A model generated the notes under the pieces. That model had not been told where the DNA came from, did not search any database, and was given only the letters and a program-made list of their open reading frames with translations. From Solidesulfovibrio carbinolicus (GTDB taxonomy: Bacteria > Desulfobacterota > Desulfovibrionia > Desulfovibrionales > Desulfovibrionaceae), in assembly GCF_004135975.1 (NCBI RefSeq), contig NZ_CP026538.1, forward strand, positions 2,790,001-2,854,000: DNA of 64,000 bases, given 5' to 3'. Below are positions 49,050-57,766 of this stretch, piece by piece; the stretch's first letter is position 1; every line of letters begins with the position of its first letter. Position numbers and translations under genes: made by a program.

Positions 49050-50504
49050 TCAGCCCATGCCGAATTCGGACGGGGGCGGGATGTCGGAGAGGTTCTCAAA
49101 CGCCGTGGATTCCTTGAGGAACAGCAGCTTCACCATGCCCGTGGGGCCGTTTCGCTGCTTGCCGATGATGACCTCGGCCACGTTGTCCTCGGGGGTGAGC
49201 TCTTCTTTTTTCTTATAGGCGGCGGCTCGGTAGAGAAAGATGATGACGTCGGCGTCCTGTTCGATGGCCCCGGATTCGCGCAGGTCGGACATCATGGGGC
49301 GTTTGTCGGCGCGCTCCTCGACCTTGCGGTTGAGCTGGGACAGGGCCACCACCGGCACGTGCAGCTCCTTGGCCAGGGCTTTTAAGCTGCGGGAGATGTC
49401 GGAAATTTCCTGCTCGCGGGAGTCGATGTGGCGCGAGGCGCGCATGAGCTGGAGGTAGTCCACCATGATGAGCCCCAGGCCGTGCTCGGCCTTGAGGCGG
49501 CGGCAGCGGGCGCGCAGGTCCATGGTGGTGATGGCCGGGGTGTCGTCCACGAAAATGGGCGAGGCGGACAGATGATTGGCCGCGTCGTAGAGCCGCGACC
49601 AGTCCTCGTCGTCAAGCCGCGCCCGGCGCAGCTTGGCCAGATCGACCTTGCCCCAGCAGCACAGCATGCGCTGCATGATCTGCTCCATGGACATTTCCAG
49701 CGAAAAAACGGCCGTGGGAATGGCCGACATGGCGGCGGCGCGCATGGCCACGTTCATGGCAAAGGCGGTCTTGCCCATGGACGGCCGGCCGGCCACGATG
49801 ATGAGATCGGAGGGCTGGAGACCGGCGGTCATCTCGTCGAACTGGTAGTAGCCCGAGGCCACGCCGGTGACGAGTTCCTTGTTCTCCATGCGCTGTTCGA
49901 TCTGCTCGAACACGTTGTGGATGATGTCCTTGGAGGACTTGAGCCCCTTGGTGGCCTTGGAGTCGGCGATGGAAAAAATGGCCTGCTCGGAGGCATCCAG
50001 AAGCTGTTCGGTGGTCTGGGCCCCTTCGTAGCAGCTGCTGATGATGTCCACGGCGGTGCTGATGAGCCGGCGCTGGACGGACTTTTCGCGGACGATCTCA
50101 GCGTGGTGGGCGGCGTTGGCGGCCGAGACCGTGGCCGAGGCCAGTTCGGCCAGATAGGCCGGGCCGCCGACCTCGTCGAGCTTGCCCGAGGCGCGCAGGG
50201 CTTCGGCCAGGGACACGAGGTCCACCGGGGCGTTGCGCCGGGCCAGATCAAGGATGGCCTGATAGATGAAGCGGTGGGCCGGGGAATAGAAATCGTCCTC
50301 GCCGATGACGTCGACGAGATTGAAAAGCGTGGCGTTTTTGAGGAGAATCCCCCCCAAAACCGACTGTTCGGCTTCGAGGTTCTGGGGGGGAACTTTTCGC
50401 AGGACGTCGGAAGAGACCCGCTCCAGGGCCTGCCCGGTCAGCGGTTCGCCGCTTCCCGAGCCGGCGGCTCTGGCGTTACGCGGTTTCTTCCGTGGAGTTT
50501 CCAT
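49050..50504 (-). CDS. dnaB: Replicative DNA helicase
   Basis: A hexameric 5'-3' helicase of 484 residues at the replication fork. The N-terminal domain (about 40-140: PPQNLEAEQSVLGGIL) and the RecA-like C-terminal domain follow. Walker A is AGRPSMGKTAFA (about 217-228), Walker B IMVDYLQLM and the motor's arginine motif is near SDLRESGAIEQDAD. ATG 50504 (METPRKK) is chosen as the usual start; ATG 50555 would add 17 residues. Its start overlaps the 3' end of rplI by 29 nt. It is last in the ribosomal protein operon, a common arrangement. Confidence 0.95.
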   Translation of the reverse strand: METPRKKPRNARAAGSGSGEPLTGQALERVSSDVLRKVPPQNLEAEQSVLGGILLKNATLFNLVDVIGEDDFYSPAHRFIYQAILDLARRNAPVDLVSLAEALRASGKLDEVGGPAYLAELASATVSAANAAHHAEIVREKSVQRRLISTAVDIISSCYEGAQTTEQLLDASEQAIFSIADSKATKGLKSSKDIIHNVFEQIEQRMENKELVTGVASGYYQFDEMTAGLQPSDLIIVAGRPSMGKTAFAMNVAMRAAAMSAIPTAVFSLEMSMEQIMQRMLCCWGKVDLAKLRRARLDDEDWSRLYDAANHLSASPIFVDDTPAITTMDLRARCRRLKAEHGLGLIMVDYLQLMRASRHIDSREQEISDISRSLKALAKELHVPVVALSQLNRKVEERADKRPMMSDLRESGAIEQDADVIIFLYRAAAYKKKEELTPEDNVAEVIIGKQRNGPTGMVKLLFLKESTAFENLSDIPPPSEFGMG

Positions 50505-51009
50505 CGGCTTCGGCCCGGGCTTCGGCCACCGGAGCGGCTTCGGCGATTTCTTCATCCTCGGGGCCGCCCTGGCGCACCACCGAGACCTTCACGGAACCGC
50601 GCAGCTCGGGCAGGAGCTTCACGGGCACATCGTAGTGGCCAAGGGACCGGATGGGTTCGGCCAGAACGATCTTCTTGCGGTCGATGTCGAAACCGAGTTC
50701 GGCCAGCTTATCGGCGATGATGGCGGTGGTGACGGAGCCGTACAGCTTGGCGCCTTCGCCCACGCGCACTTCAATGATGATGGCGATTTCGGCCAGACGG
50801 TCGGCCAGGCCCTTGGCGTCGGCGATCAGGGCGTCACGCTTGGCCTGGAGCTTCTTGCTCTCGTTTTCGAAACGGCGCAGATTGGCTGGCGTGGCCAACA
50901 TGGCCAGGCCCTGGGGGATCAGATAGTTGCGGCCGTAACCGGGCTTGACCGAGACTTTATCGCCAAGGCGGCCCAGATTTTCCACGTCCGCGCGCAAAAT
51001 GAGTTCCAT
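50476..51009 (-). CDS. rplI: 50S ribosomal protein L9
   Basis: A protein of 177 residues. It begins MELILRADVENLGRLGDKV, and GYGRNYLIPQGLA matches the conserved N-terminal rRNA-binding domain. A long central helix (about 40-75) and the C-terminal domain follow. The last 30 residues (EDEEIAEAAPVAEARAEADG) are an acidic tail, longer than in E. coli. GGGAAG precedes the start. It sits third in rpsF-rpsR-rplI-dnaB, and its last codons overlap dnaB. Confidence 0.97.
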   Translation of the reverse strand: MELILRADVENLGRLGDKVSVKPGYGRNYLIPQGLAMLATPANLRRFENESKKLQAKRDALIADAKGLADRLAEIAIIIEVRVGEGAKLYGSVTTAIIADKLAELGFDIDRKKIVLAEPIRSLGHYDVPVKLLPELRGSVKVSVVRQGGPEDEEIAEAAPVAEARAEADGNSTEETA

Positions 51010-51021
51010 GGCTTCCCTACC

Positions 51022-51279
51022 TTACATCTTCTTCAGGTGTTCGGCGCTGTGCGTGGCCGTGTAGTACAAGAGGGCCATCTGGCGGGCGCGCTTGATCTCA
51101 AGGGTCAGGCGACGCTGGCACTTAGCGCAGGTGCCGGTGATGCGCCGGGCGATGATCTTGCCGCGATCCGTGATGAAATCCTTCAGGATGTCCGGACGCT
51201 TGTAATCAACGGGCAGGTTCTTGTTGGCGCAAAAACGGCAGAACTTCTTTTTCGGGGTGAACTTTTTCTTAAAGGCCAT
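51022..51279 (-). CDS. rpsR: 30S ribosomal protein S18 (zinc-ribbon form)
   Basis: A protein of 85 residues that binds S6 in the 30S platform. [20 protein letters not shown] is the family core. Four cysteines, in FCRFC (near residue 13) and TCAKC (about 47), make it the cysteine-containing (C+) form, able to bind zinc, unlike E. coli S18. C+ ribosomal proteins are linked to zinc homeostasis in other bacteria, often with C- paralogs repressed by Zur; none is seen here. It lies 2 nt downstream of rpsF. Confidence 0.96.
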   Translation of the reverse strand: MAFKKKFTPKKKFCRFCANKNLPVDYKRPDILKDFITDRGKIIARRITGTCAKCQRRLTLEIKRARQMALLYYTATHSAEHLKKM

Positions 51280-51281
51280 GG

Positions 51282-51590
51282 CTAGGCTCCCTCAGGCACG
51301 TATTTGTCGGCAAGCTTGACGGTGATGAACTTCATGACGCCGTCGGTGATGCGCACAATGCGTTCGAATTCGGCGATGGCCGTGGCCGGGGCGGCGAATT
51401 CAAAACGGGTGTAGTGGCCGCGGGTCTTTTTCTGCACCGGATAGGCCAGATCCTTCATGCCCCACTCGTCAACGCTGAGCATGGTGGTTCCCTGGCGTTC
51501 GAGAACACCCTTGAGGTTCTCGACGATCTCCTGCCGATTGTCCGTCGCCAGCTCCGGGGAGAGCAGCAACAAGGCTTCGTACTTCCGCAT
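51282..51590 (-). CDS. rpsF: 30S ribosomal protein S6
   Basis: A protein of 102 residues. [14 protein letters not shown] and [19 protein letters not shown] match the S6 family strand and S18-contact region. It is the first gene of rpsF-rpsR-rplI-dnaB. AAGGAGGA precedes the start. The promoter region with a TTGACA box lies about 80-100 bp upstream. Confidence 0.97.
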   Translation of the reverse strand: MRKYEALLLLSPELATDNRQEIVENLKGVLERQGTTMLSVDEWGMKDLAYPVQKKTRGHYTRFEFAAPATAIAEFERIVRITDGVMKFITVKLADKYVPEGA

Positions 51591-51661
51591 GGTTCCTCCT
51601 TTTGGTCCATGGCCCTTCCTCCGGGACGGCTGTCCTCCGGGAAGAGCAAGGCGAAGGGGAG

Positions 51662-51690
51662 TCGTTAGTCGCCCACCCCGCTTTTGTCAA
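51662..51690 (-). promoter_or_regulatory. Candidate promoter of the rpsF operon
   Basis: On the minus strand a perfect TTGACA (51690-51685) is followed after 17 nt by TAACGA (51667-51662). The -10 match is weak. It stands about 72 bp upstream of the rpsF start. Confidence 0.45.
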
Positions 51691-51749
51691 GCCCCAGGCG
51701 CGAAGACAACGGCCGCGACGCCGACGGTCTTGCCCCCGAAAACGCCGCC

Positions 51750-51780
51750 TTGCCAAGGCGACCGGCCCCGTCTACATAAT
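51750..51780 (+). promoter_or_regulatory. Candidate promoter of the SpoIIE-type gene
   Basis: TTGCCA (51750-51755) and CATAAT (51775-51780) are each 5 of 6 to the sigma-70 consensus, with a 19-nt spacer that is longer than usual. The start codon is at 51830. Confidence 0.4.
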
Positions 51781-51829
51781 CCCACGGCGCGTCCGCGCCA
51801 AGCGCCCTTGCCGGGCGGCCGAGGTAGCC

Positions 51830-53845
51830 ATGCGCATCCGCGCCAAACTGCTCATCATCCTGCTTGCCCTGGTGCTACCGCCCCTGGTTGCCGTCAGCTA
51901 CTACGCCCTGCGCGAGGCCCGGCTTCTGGGCGACGAACTGGCGACCCGGGCCGCCCAGTCCTTCAAGCATGCCGCCGAAGCCGAATTGGCGCTCATGGTG
52001 GACCTTATCGGCGAGGACGTGGGCGACAACCGGCTTTTGCTCGAACTGGGCCAAACCATGCTCGCCACGGACGCGGCCCGGATTTTGGAATCGCCAGTCC
52101 AGCCCGCTGAACCGGGACTTGCGCCGTCCATCAGCGCTCCGTCCGGGGTGGATGAGGCCCAGGTCCGGTCGTCCGGCGCGCCTCTGCTCCGCCTGGCTCC
52201 GACGTTTGCCACACTACAAGCCCGGCTTGGCGGCAACCTGCTGTGGGCCTACGTCGCCCTGCCCGACGGCGTCATGGCCACCGCCCCGAGCCATGGCCCC
52301 ATGCCGGCCGGCTTCGACGCCCGCGCCCGGCCCTGGTTCCAGGCGGCCATGCACACGGACCACCTCGTCTGGACCATTCTGGTCGATGCCGCCACGGGCC
52401 GCCTGACGGCCACGGTTTCCGGTACGGTGCGCGGCCGTGAGGGACAGATTCTCGGCGTAGCCGGCGTCGATGCGCCCCTGGAGGCGCTGTTGCCGGAAAG
52501 CGATCTGTCGCGCCGCTGGGGCGACGGGGTGCGGGCTTCCTTCGTGCGCCTGGAAGCGGGCCGGCTGGAACTCATCGGCAATCGCGACTTCCTGGACCCG
52601 GCCCTGGGCTGGAAAACGCCGTTGACGCCGATGCCGCTGGCCATCGACAACGCCGATGGCCAGGCCGCCCTGGTCGCGGCCATGCAGTCCCATAAACCGG
52701 CGTTGGTGGCCCTGTCCGTGGACGGCGAGGACTATTTCGCCGCCCTGCGCCCCTTTACCGAGGCCCCGGCCGGACTCCTGGTGCTGGTGCCCAGGCAGGC
52801 CGTGTTGCATCAGGCCGATTCGGCCGAATCGGCCATCCTGAAACGCACCAAGGCCATGATGGCGGTAGTGGCGGGCATCACGCTGCTTGGAGCCGGCGCG
52901 GCCGTGCTCCTGGCCTTTTTCGGGTCCAGGGCCGTGACCCGGCCGCTGACCGGACTGACTGCGGCGGCCGGCAAGCTGGCCGAGGGCGACCTCGACGCCC
53001 GGGCTCCGGTGGGCGGCCGCGATGAACTGGGGCAGCTTGCGGCGGCGTTTAACGCCATGGCCCCGAAACTCGCCGAGCGGATGCGGCTCAAGCAGGACAT
53101 GCTTTTAGCCAAGGAAGTGCAGCAAAATCTGCTGCCCAAGGCCCCGCCCCATCTGCCGGGCCTGGACATGGCCGGGGCGACGATTTTTTGCGACGAAACC
53201 GGCGGCGACTACTTCGACTATCTCAGCTTTGCCAAGGCTCCCCACGGCGGCTGCGACGTCATTGTGGGCGACGCCACCGGGCATGGCATCGCGGCGGCGC
53301 TGTTCATGGCCACGGGCCGGGCGCTGCTGCGCGGCGGGCAAGGGGTCGGCTGCGGCCCGGCGGAGCTGCTCACCCTGGCCAACGCGCTGCTGTGGCAGGA
53401 CACGGCCGATTCCGGGCGCTTCATCACGCTGTATTTCCTGCGTCTGGAGGGCGGGGGGCTGGCCCCTTACGGTCGGCTGACCTGGGCTCGGGCCGGCCAC
53501 GATCCAGCCATGGTCTACGACCCGGCTACCGATGATTTCATCGAATTGCTCGGCCCTGGCCTGCCCCTGGGCGTCCTGCCGGACCATGTCTACGCCGAAC
53601 AGAGCTGCCCGGGGCTGACGCCTGGGCAGGTGCTGCTTCTTGGCACCGACGGCATCTGGGAGGCCCGCGACGCCGGGGACGCCATGTACGGCAAGGACCG
53701 GCTGCGCGAAGTGATCCGCCGCCATGCCGGCGGCACGGCGGCCGAGCTGGTGGCGGCCATCCATGCCGACGTAGCCGCTTTTCAGGCCGGCGCGCCCCGG
53801 GACGACGACATCACCGTGGTCGCCATCAAAGCCCTGCCCATCTGA
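51830..53845 (+). CDS. Membrane sensor-HAMP-SpoIIE/PP2C phosphatase
   Basis: An inner-membrane protein of 671 residues. Helix 1 spans about 8-28. A periplasmic sensor (about 30-340) of dCACHE type has the ligand-like segment DARARPWFQAAMHTDHLVWT. Helix 2 (about 345-365) leads to HAMP (SRAVTRPLTGLTAAAGKLAEGDLDAR, about 367-420). The PP2C-like SpoIIE phosphatase (about 440-671) has GDYFDYLSF, VGDATGHGIAAALFMA and the Asp pairs near its end (RDDDITVVAIK). It would act on anti-sigma antagonist proteins, but no such gene is nearby. GAGGT precedes ATG 51830. Confidence 0.9.
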   Translation: MRIRAKLLIILLALVLPPLVAVSYYALREARLLGDELATRAAQSFKHAAEAELALMVDLIGEDVGDNRLLLELGQTMLATDAARILESPVQPAEPGLAPSISAPSGVDEAQVRSSGAPLLRLAPTFATLQARLGGNLLWAYVALPDGVMATAPSHGPMPAGFDARARPWFQAAMHTDHLVWTILVDAATGRLTATVSGTVRGREGQILGVAGVDAPLEALLPESDLSRRWGDGVRASFVRLEAGRLELIGNRDFLDPALGWKTPLTPMPLAIDNADGQAALVAAMQSHKPALVALSVDGEDYFAALRPFTEAPAGLLVLVPRQAVLHQADSAESAILKRTKAMMAVVAGITLLGAGAAVLLAFFGSRAVTRPLTGLTAAAGKLAEGDLDARAPVGGRDELGQLAAAFNAMAPKLAERMRLKQDMLLAKEVQQNLLPKAPPHLPGLDMAGATIFCDETGGDYFDYLSFAKAPHGGCDVIVGDATGHGIAAALFMATGRALLRGGQGVGCGPAELLTLANALLWQDTADSGRFITLYFLRLEGGGLAPYGRLTWARAGHDPAMVYDPATDDFIELLGPGLPLGVLPDHVYAEQSCPGLTPGQVLLLGTDGIWEARDAGDAMYGKDRLREVIRRHAGGTAAELVAAIHADVAAFQAGAPRDDDITVVAIKALPI

Positions 53846-53884
53846 TTGCTCGCCCCGTCACGACCAGCCCAGCCCCCCCCTCCT

Positions 53885-53956
53885 CCTCCCCATGTCGGGA
53901 GGTCCAGGAGGGGCTGAGCCCCTCCTGGCCGCCGGAGGCATCTTCATCTTCTTCTT
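53885..53956 (-). repeat. Palindromic 3'-end element, copy D
   Basis: On the minus strand it begins 13 nt after the ferredoxin-nitroreductase stop with GAAGATGCCTCCGGCGGCC, then an 11-bp hairpin CCAGGAGGGGC-TCA-GCCCCTCCTGG (53928-53904) and a second hairpin CCTCCC-GACAT-GGGGAGG. Confidence 0.75.
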
Positions 53957-53969
53957 TTATTACAAAGAT

Positions 53970-54752
53970 CTACAACCATTTTGCCCTTACCGCATTGCGG
54001 GGCGGCACGGCGGCGTAGCGCAGGGCCGGGTAGCCGAGCATGAGTCCGCCTTCGATGACGCAGCCTTGGGGTATGCCCAGGGCCTTGGCCAGGGCGGCGT
54101 CGTTGCGGGCGGCCCGCACGAGCAGTCCGGCCCAGCAGGTTCCCAGGCCCCGGGCCACGGCGGCCAGCTCCATGAAGGTGAGCGCGATGCCGCAGTCTGC
54201 CGCGCCGTAGGGAGCGTCGGCCGGGGCATAGGCCACGGCCAGAGCCGGCGCGCCGCGAAGGAAAGCGTCGCGGCCTTCGGTCCACATGGCCGAATATTTG
54301 GGTCGCGTGCCGGCGGCGGCGAAATACGTGGCGGTCTTGGCCGCCAGGTCGTGGACCTTGGCCGGATCGACGGTGACGCACCAGCCCACTTCCTGGGCAT
54401 TGGAGGCGGTGGGGGCAAAGCGGGCCACGTCGAGGAGCGTTTCCATGGTTTCGCGGGCCACGGGCATGTTCTTATAGGCCCGAATAGAGCGGCGGCCGCG
54501 CAACATGCCGTCCACGATCTCGGGGTCGGGCCAGTGGCGCAGGGTCTTGGTCATGGCCGCCGGATCGACCCGGCTGATGGTCAGGGCGGATTTGGGGCAC
54601 ACGGCCACGCAGTGGCCGCAGGCGATGCACAGTTTTTCTTCGGCGACCACGGGCCGGCCGTCGGCGCCGGCTTCCAGGCAGCCACTGGGGCAGACGACGG
54701 CGCACAGGCCGTCGGCGTTGCACCGCTCGTTATCCAGGGTCAAAAATGGCAT
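53970..54752 (-). CDS. Ferredoxin-domain nitroreductase
   Basis: A protein of 260 residues. The N-terminal 60 residues form a two-cluster ferredoxin: CNADGLCAVVCP (11-22) and CIACGHCVAVCP (42-53). In the first motif Asp14 takes the place of the second Cys, as in P. furiosus ferredoxin and D. africanus FdIII. From about residue 80 the sequence is a nitroreductase: RRSIRAYKNMPV, ARFAPTASNAQEVGW and GLGTCWAGLL. Electrons would pass from ferredoxin to FMN; the substrate is unknown. GGAGGT precedes ATG 54752. It is divergent from the receiver gene. Confidence 0.88.
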   Translation of the reverse strand: MPFLTLDNERCNADGLCAVVCPSGCLEAGADGRPVVAEEKLCIACGHCVAVCPKSALTISRVDPAAMTKTLRHWPDPEIVDGMLRGRRSIRAYKNMPVARETMETLLDVARFAPTASNAQEVGWCVTVDPAKVHDLAAKTATYFAAAGTRPKYSAMWTEGRDAFLRGAPALAVAYAPADAPYGAADCGIALTFMELAAVARGLGTCWAGLLVRAARNDAALAKALGIPQGCVIEGGLMLGYPALRYAAVPPRNAVRAKWL

Positions 54753-54856
54753 GGCGTACCTCCGGGAAAGCGCCCGCTTGGTCAGCGCAGCGCCAGGATG
54801 GAGCCAGGGTATGCCCCTTGGGCGGTTTTGCAAGCAGGCACGGAAAAGTAGCGTGA

Positions 54857-54915
54857 TACCCTGCGGGGTACCGTACCGGCAGGCTGTCGGGGCAACGGCG
54901 GCGTCCCTGCCGGTA
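54857..54915. promoter_or_regulatory. Two inverted repeats between divergent genes
   Basis: TACCC-TGCG-GGGTA (54857-54870) is followed by TACCGGCAGG ... CCTGCCGGTA (54874-54883 / 54906-54915, perfect 10 bp). The region separates the nitroreductase (minus) from the receiver gene (plus). They may be operator sites. No matching regulator is known in the window. Confidence 0.35.
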
Positions 54916-54936
54916 ACGACATAACGGGTTTTTTTC

Positions 54937-54965
54937 TTGAATCTTTTTGCTCTTCGACGTATGTC
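54937..54965 (+). promoter_or_regulatory. Weak promoter candidate for the receiver gene
   Basis: TTGAAT (54937-54942), 17-nt spacer, TATGTC (54960-54965). Matches are 4 and 3 of 6. The start codon is at 54992, only 27 bp below. Confidence 0.3.
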
Positions 54966-54991
54966 TGGCAAAGTCGTAATGGGGAGGCTTC

Positions 54992-55393
54992 ATGCGTGCT
55001 TTGGTAGTGGACGACGATCCGGCCAGCCGGCAAGTGCTGGCGGCCCATCTGGGGGGCTTGGCCGACTGCGTGCTGTGCGAGTCGGGCGCTTCGGCCGTGT
55101 CGGCCGTGGCCGAAGCCATTGTCGAAGGCCAGCCCTTTGACGTGGTTTTTCTCGACATCATCATGCCCCATATGGACGGCCACGAAACGTTGGCGCAGAT
55201 CCGCGAGACCGAGGAAACCGCCTGCCTGCCGCCATCCGAACGGGCCAAGGCGGTCATGGTCACCTCCATGGATGACGAAGCCAACACCTTAAACGCCCTG
55301 TTTGACGGCCAGGTCGCGGCCTATCTCATCAAGCCGGCCAACCGTTCCCAACTCCTGGACAAGCTCTCGGTCCTCGGCTTGCTGCCGTCCTAA
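54992..55393 (+). CDS. Stand-alone CheY-like response regulator receiver
   Basis: A single receiver domain of 133 residues with no output domain. The acidic pocket is in ALVVDDDPASR (5-8), the phosphoacceptor Asp in VVFLDIIMPHMDG (near 52), the Thr/Ser switch in VMVTSMDD (near 90) and the conserved Lys in AAYLIKPANR (near 113). GGGGAGG precedes ATG 54992. No histidine kinase gene is adjacent, so its partner is elsewhere. It could act as a phosphate sink or as a CheY-like effector; cheV lies in the same window but not near. Confidence 0.93.
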   Translation: MRALVVDDDPASRQVLAAHLGGLADCVLCESGASAVSAVAEAIVEGQPFDVVFLDIIMPHMDGHETLAQIRETEETACLPPSERAKAVMVTSMDDEANTLNALFDGQVAAYLIKPANRSQLLDKLSVLGLLPS

Positions 55394-55728
55394 GAACTAT
55401 CCCGGGAACGCCTTGCCTTCCGTCGCTCCCAAGCGGCGGCCGCAATCTTCGCCTTTGGCGCGGCTGTGCCATTGCTCCGTCTCCCGCTTCGTGCCGCATT
55501 CAGGCGCGTTTCGCGGTCAAGAGGTGAAACCAGTGGTTTTCGTTCATCTTCTCGCCTTTCTTCAAGTGGCGTGACAAGGCCGTACCAACGAAGCCTCCAG
55601 GCGGTTTGCGGCGGCGTGTCCCAGGCCCGCCCAGGTTCTCAGAAGTCTTCCTGGACCCCCGATAAAAAATGCCCGGCAGGACCATGGTCCCGCCGGGCGT
55701 GAGAGTTGCATCAGCCGTCCCTTGATGG
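55394..55728. other. Intergenic stretch with the hflC terminator only
   Basis: About 335 bp between the receiver gene and hflC. No gene with family features is seen. The only clear element is the hairpin and T-run at 55664-55698 that ends hflKC. Remaining sequence has no further notable structure. Confidence 0.6.
55664..55698 (-). terminator. Intrinsic terminator of hflKC
   Basis: On the minus strand a 14-bp stem with one mismatch (GCCCGGC arms flanking GGACCA) is followed by ATTTTTTATC. It begins about 30 nt past the hflC stop. Confidence 0.9.
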
Positions 55729-56577
55729 TCAGCGCAGATATTTGAGGAAGGGGCTGTCCGGCGTCAAAAAGAGCCGGCTGTTTTTGGCGAAGGCCTTGCG
55801 GTAGGCTTCCAGGCTGCGGGTGAAACCGAAAAAGTCCGGGGACTTGCTCACGGCCTCGGCCCACACGGCGGCGGCCTCGGCGTCGCCCTGGCCGCGCAGC
55901 ACCTCGGCCTGGCGCTCGGCTTCGGCCAAAAGCACGGCCCGTTCCTTGTCGGCGCCCGACTTGATCTTCTCCATTTCTTCCCAGCCCTCGGACCGGTAGA
56001 GCTTGGCCTGGCGCTCGCGCTCGGCCTGCATCCGCCCGTAGATGGCCTGGGCGTTTTCCGGCGGCAGGTCGGTGCGCTTGATGCGCACGTCCACCACTTC
56101 GATGCCGTAGGGCGACAGCAGCCGCGAGGACTTGGTGGTCACCTCGCCCATGATGACGTCGCGCTTGGTGGAAACGACGTCGAGCAGCGTATACTGGCCC
56201 AGGGCCACGCGCAGCTCGGCGTAGATGATGTCGTCCAGGCGGGCCGTGGCCCGGGACAGGGTGCGCAAGGTCCGGTAGAACTGCAAGGGGTCGGTGATGC
56301 GCCAGCGGGCGTAGTTGTCGACCACCAAATTTTTCTTGTCCAGGGTCAGCACTTCGGCCGTTTTGGCGTCGTATTCCATGAGCCGGGCGTCGAAGTAGAC
56401 CACGTTTTGCACAAAGGGCAGCTTGAAGTGCAGGCCCGGCTTGATGGGGCCGGCCACGGGCTTGCCGAGCTGCAGCACGATGGCCGTTTCGGTCTGGTCC
56501 ACCACGTAGAGGGATTGGGAAACGGCCACAGCCACCAAAAAGGCGACCACGATCCCAATGACAAGCGACGTTTTCAC
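55729..56577 (-). CDS. hflC: HflC, SPFH membrane protein (FtsH regulator)
   Basis: An inner-membrane protein of 282 residues with an N-terminal signal-anchor (about 5-24) and a periplasmic SPFH/band 7 domain. YVVDQTETAIVLQLGKPV and GLHFKLPFVQNVVYFDARL open the domain; NLVVDNYARWRITDPLQFY and KSSRLLSPYGIEVVDVRIKRTDLP follow. HflKC forms a complex with the FtsH protease and limits its degradation of membrane proteins. The GTG start overlaps the hflK stop (GTGA) with GGGAGG upstream, so the two are translated together. Confidence 0.95.
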   Translation of the reverse strand: MKTSLVIGIVVAFLVAVAVSQSLYVVDQTETAIVLQLGKPVAGPIKPGLHFKLPFVQNVVYFDARLMEYDAKTAEVLTLDKKNLVVDNYARWRITDPLQFYRTLRTLSRATARLDDIIYAELRVALGQYTLLDVVSTKRDVIMGEVTTKSSRLLSPYGIEVVDVRIKRTDLPPENAQAIYGRMQAERERQAKLYRSEGWEEMEKIKSGADKERAVLLAEAERQAEVLRGQGDAEAAAVWAEAVSKSPDFFGFTRSLEAYRKAFAKNSRLFLTPDSPFLKYLR

Positions 56578-57686
56578 TGAGCGCCTCCCTTGGCCTTGGC
56601 CGGTCCCGCGGACGGGGCGGCCGTGGTTTCAGGGGCCTTGTGTCCGGGCCTTACCGCTTCCAGGGGCAGATAGGGCACGGCCTGCCGGGCCGCCTCGTCG
56701 CTCATGATGAGCTTGTCCAGCTCGGGGTTGGCCAAAAGCGTTTCCATGCCTTCGATGAAAAGGCGCTGCCGGGTCACGGCCGGGGCCTTGTCGTATTCGG
56801 TGCGAAGGGCCGTGAAACGGTCCGCGCCGCCCTTGGCCCGGCGGATGACCTGCTCCCGGTAAGCCCCGGCCTCGTTGATGATGGCCGCCGAACGGCCCCG
56901 GGCCTTGGGCAGGATGTCGTTGGAATAGGCGTCGGCCTCGTTGATGAAGCGGATCTTGTCTTCCCGGGCGCTGGCCACGTCCTTGAAGGCGTCCACCACC
57001 TGTTTGGGTGGATGCACGTCCTGAAGCTGCACAGCCACCACTTCCACGCCGCAGTTGTACAGCTGAAGCATGGCCTGAAGCACGCGTTTGGTGTCGTCTT
57101 GGACCGTGACCTTTCCCGAGGTGAGCACGGTGTCGATCTTGGCGTCGCCGATGACCTCGCGCATGGCCGCCTCGGCCGCGCTTTTGACGGTTTCGTCCGG
57201 CCGGTCCACCTTGAAGAGGTAGTCCACGGGGTTGCTGATTTGATACTGGACGATAAACTGCACATCGACGATGTTTTCATCCCCGGTCAGCATGAGCGAT
57301 TCCTCGGGCACGGCCCGGGACTGCGTGGTCATGCCGTCGCGGGAGGAGGAACGGAAGCCCACTTCCACCCGGCGCACCTGGGAAACCTTCGGGGTCTTTA
57401 CGGTCTCGATGGGAAACGGTAAATGGTAGTGCGGCCCCGGTCCGGTGGAATAGGCGTAAGCGCCAAAGCGCTGCACCACGCCGGCTTCGTCGGGTTCCAC
57501 GATGTAGATGCCGCTGGCCGCCCACAAGAGCGCCAGGACGCCGATGATGATTTTGGGGCCGCCAGGCAGCCGTTTTTTCATATCCGACAATCTGTCGGCC
57601 AGGTCCTCGCCAAGCCGTCCAGGGTCCGGAATCGGAGATCCCTGGCGGCGTTTTTGCTCCGAGAGCTTGTCCCAATCCCAGTTCAT
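56574..57686 (-). CDS. hflK: HflK, SPFH membrane protein (FtsH regulator)
   Basis: The partner of HflC, 370 residues. A short cytoplasmic segment (MNWDWDKLSEQKRRQG) precedes a membrane helix at about 43-62, then the SPFH domain (VEPDEAGVVQRFGAY, PIETVKTPKVSQVRRVEVG, DENIVDVQFIVQYQI). A coiled C-terminal half rich in Ala/Glu/Lys follows (VIRRAKGGADRFTALRTEYDKAP). The tail is Pro/Ala/Lys-rich. ATG 57686 is used; a TTG at 57722 would add 12 residues. The ribosome site is weak. It is divergent from the phosphomannomutase gene. Confidence 0.94.
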   Translation of the reverse strand: MNWDWDKLSEQKRRQGSPIPDPGRLGEDLADRLSDMKKRLPGGPKIIIGVLALLWAASGIYIVEPDEAGVVQRFGAYAYSTGPGPHYHLPFPIETVKTPKVSQVRRVEVGFRSSSRDGMTTQSRAVPEESLMLTGDENIVDVQFIVQYQISNPVDYLFKVDRPDETVKSAAEAAMREVIGDAKIDTVLTSGKVTVQDDTKRVLQAMLQLYNCGVEVVAVQLQDVHPPKQVVDAFKDVASAREDKIRFINEADAYSNDILPKARGRSAAIINEAGAYREQVIRRAKGGADRFTALRTEYDKAPAVTRQRLFIEGMETLLANPELDKLIMSDEAARQAVPYLPLEAVRPGHKAPETTAAPSAGPAKAKGGAQ

Positions 57687-57766
57687 CCTGAACGAATAGG
57701 GGACAACATGGGGGCAGGTCAAGGGACGGCCGGACGTAAAACTTACCTTCGCGCACAGGAGACCGC

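Noticed and set aside
51602-51829. N-terminal extension of the SpoIIE-type protein
   Set aside because: The frame is open, but the extension is basic and Arg/Pro-rich and covers the likely promoter. ATG 51830 starts right at the first membrane helix and has GAGGT.
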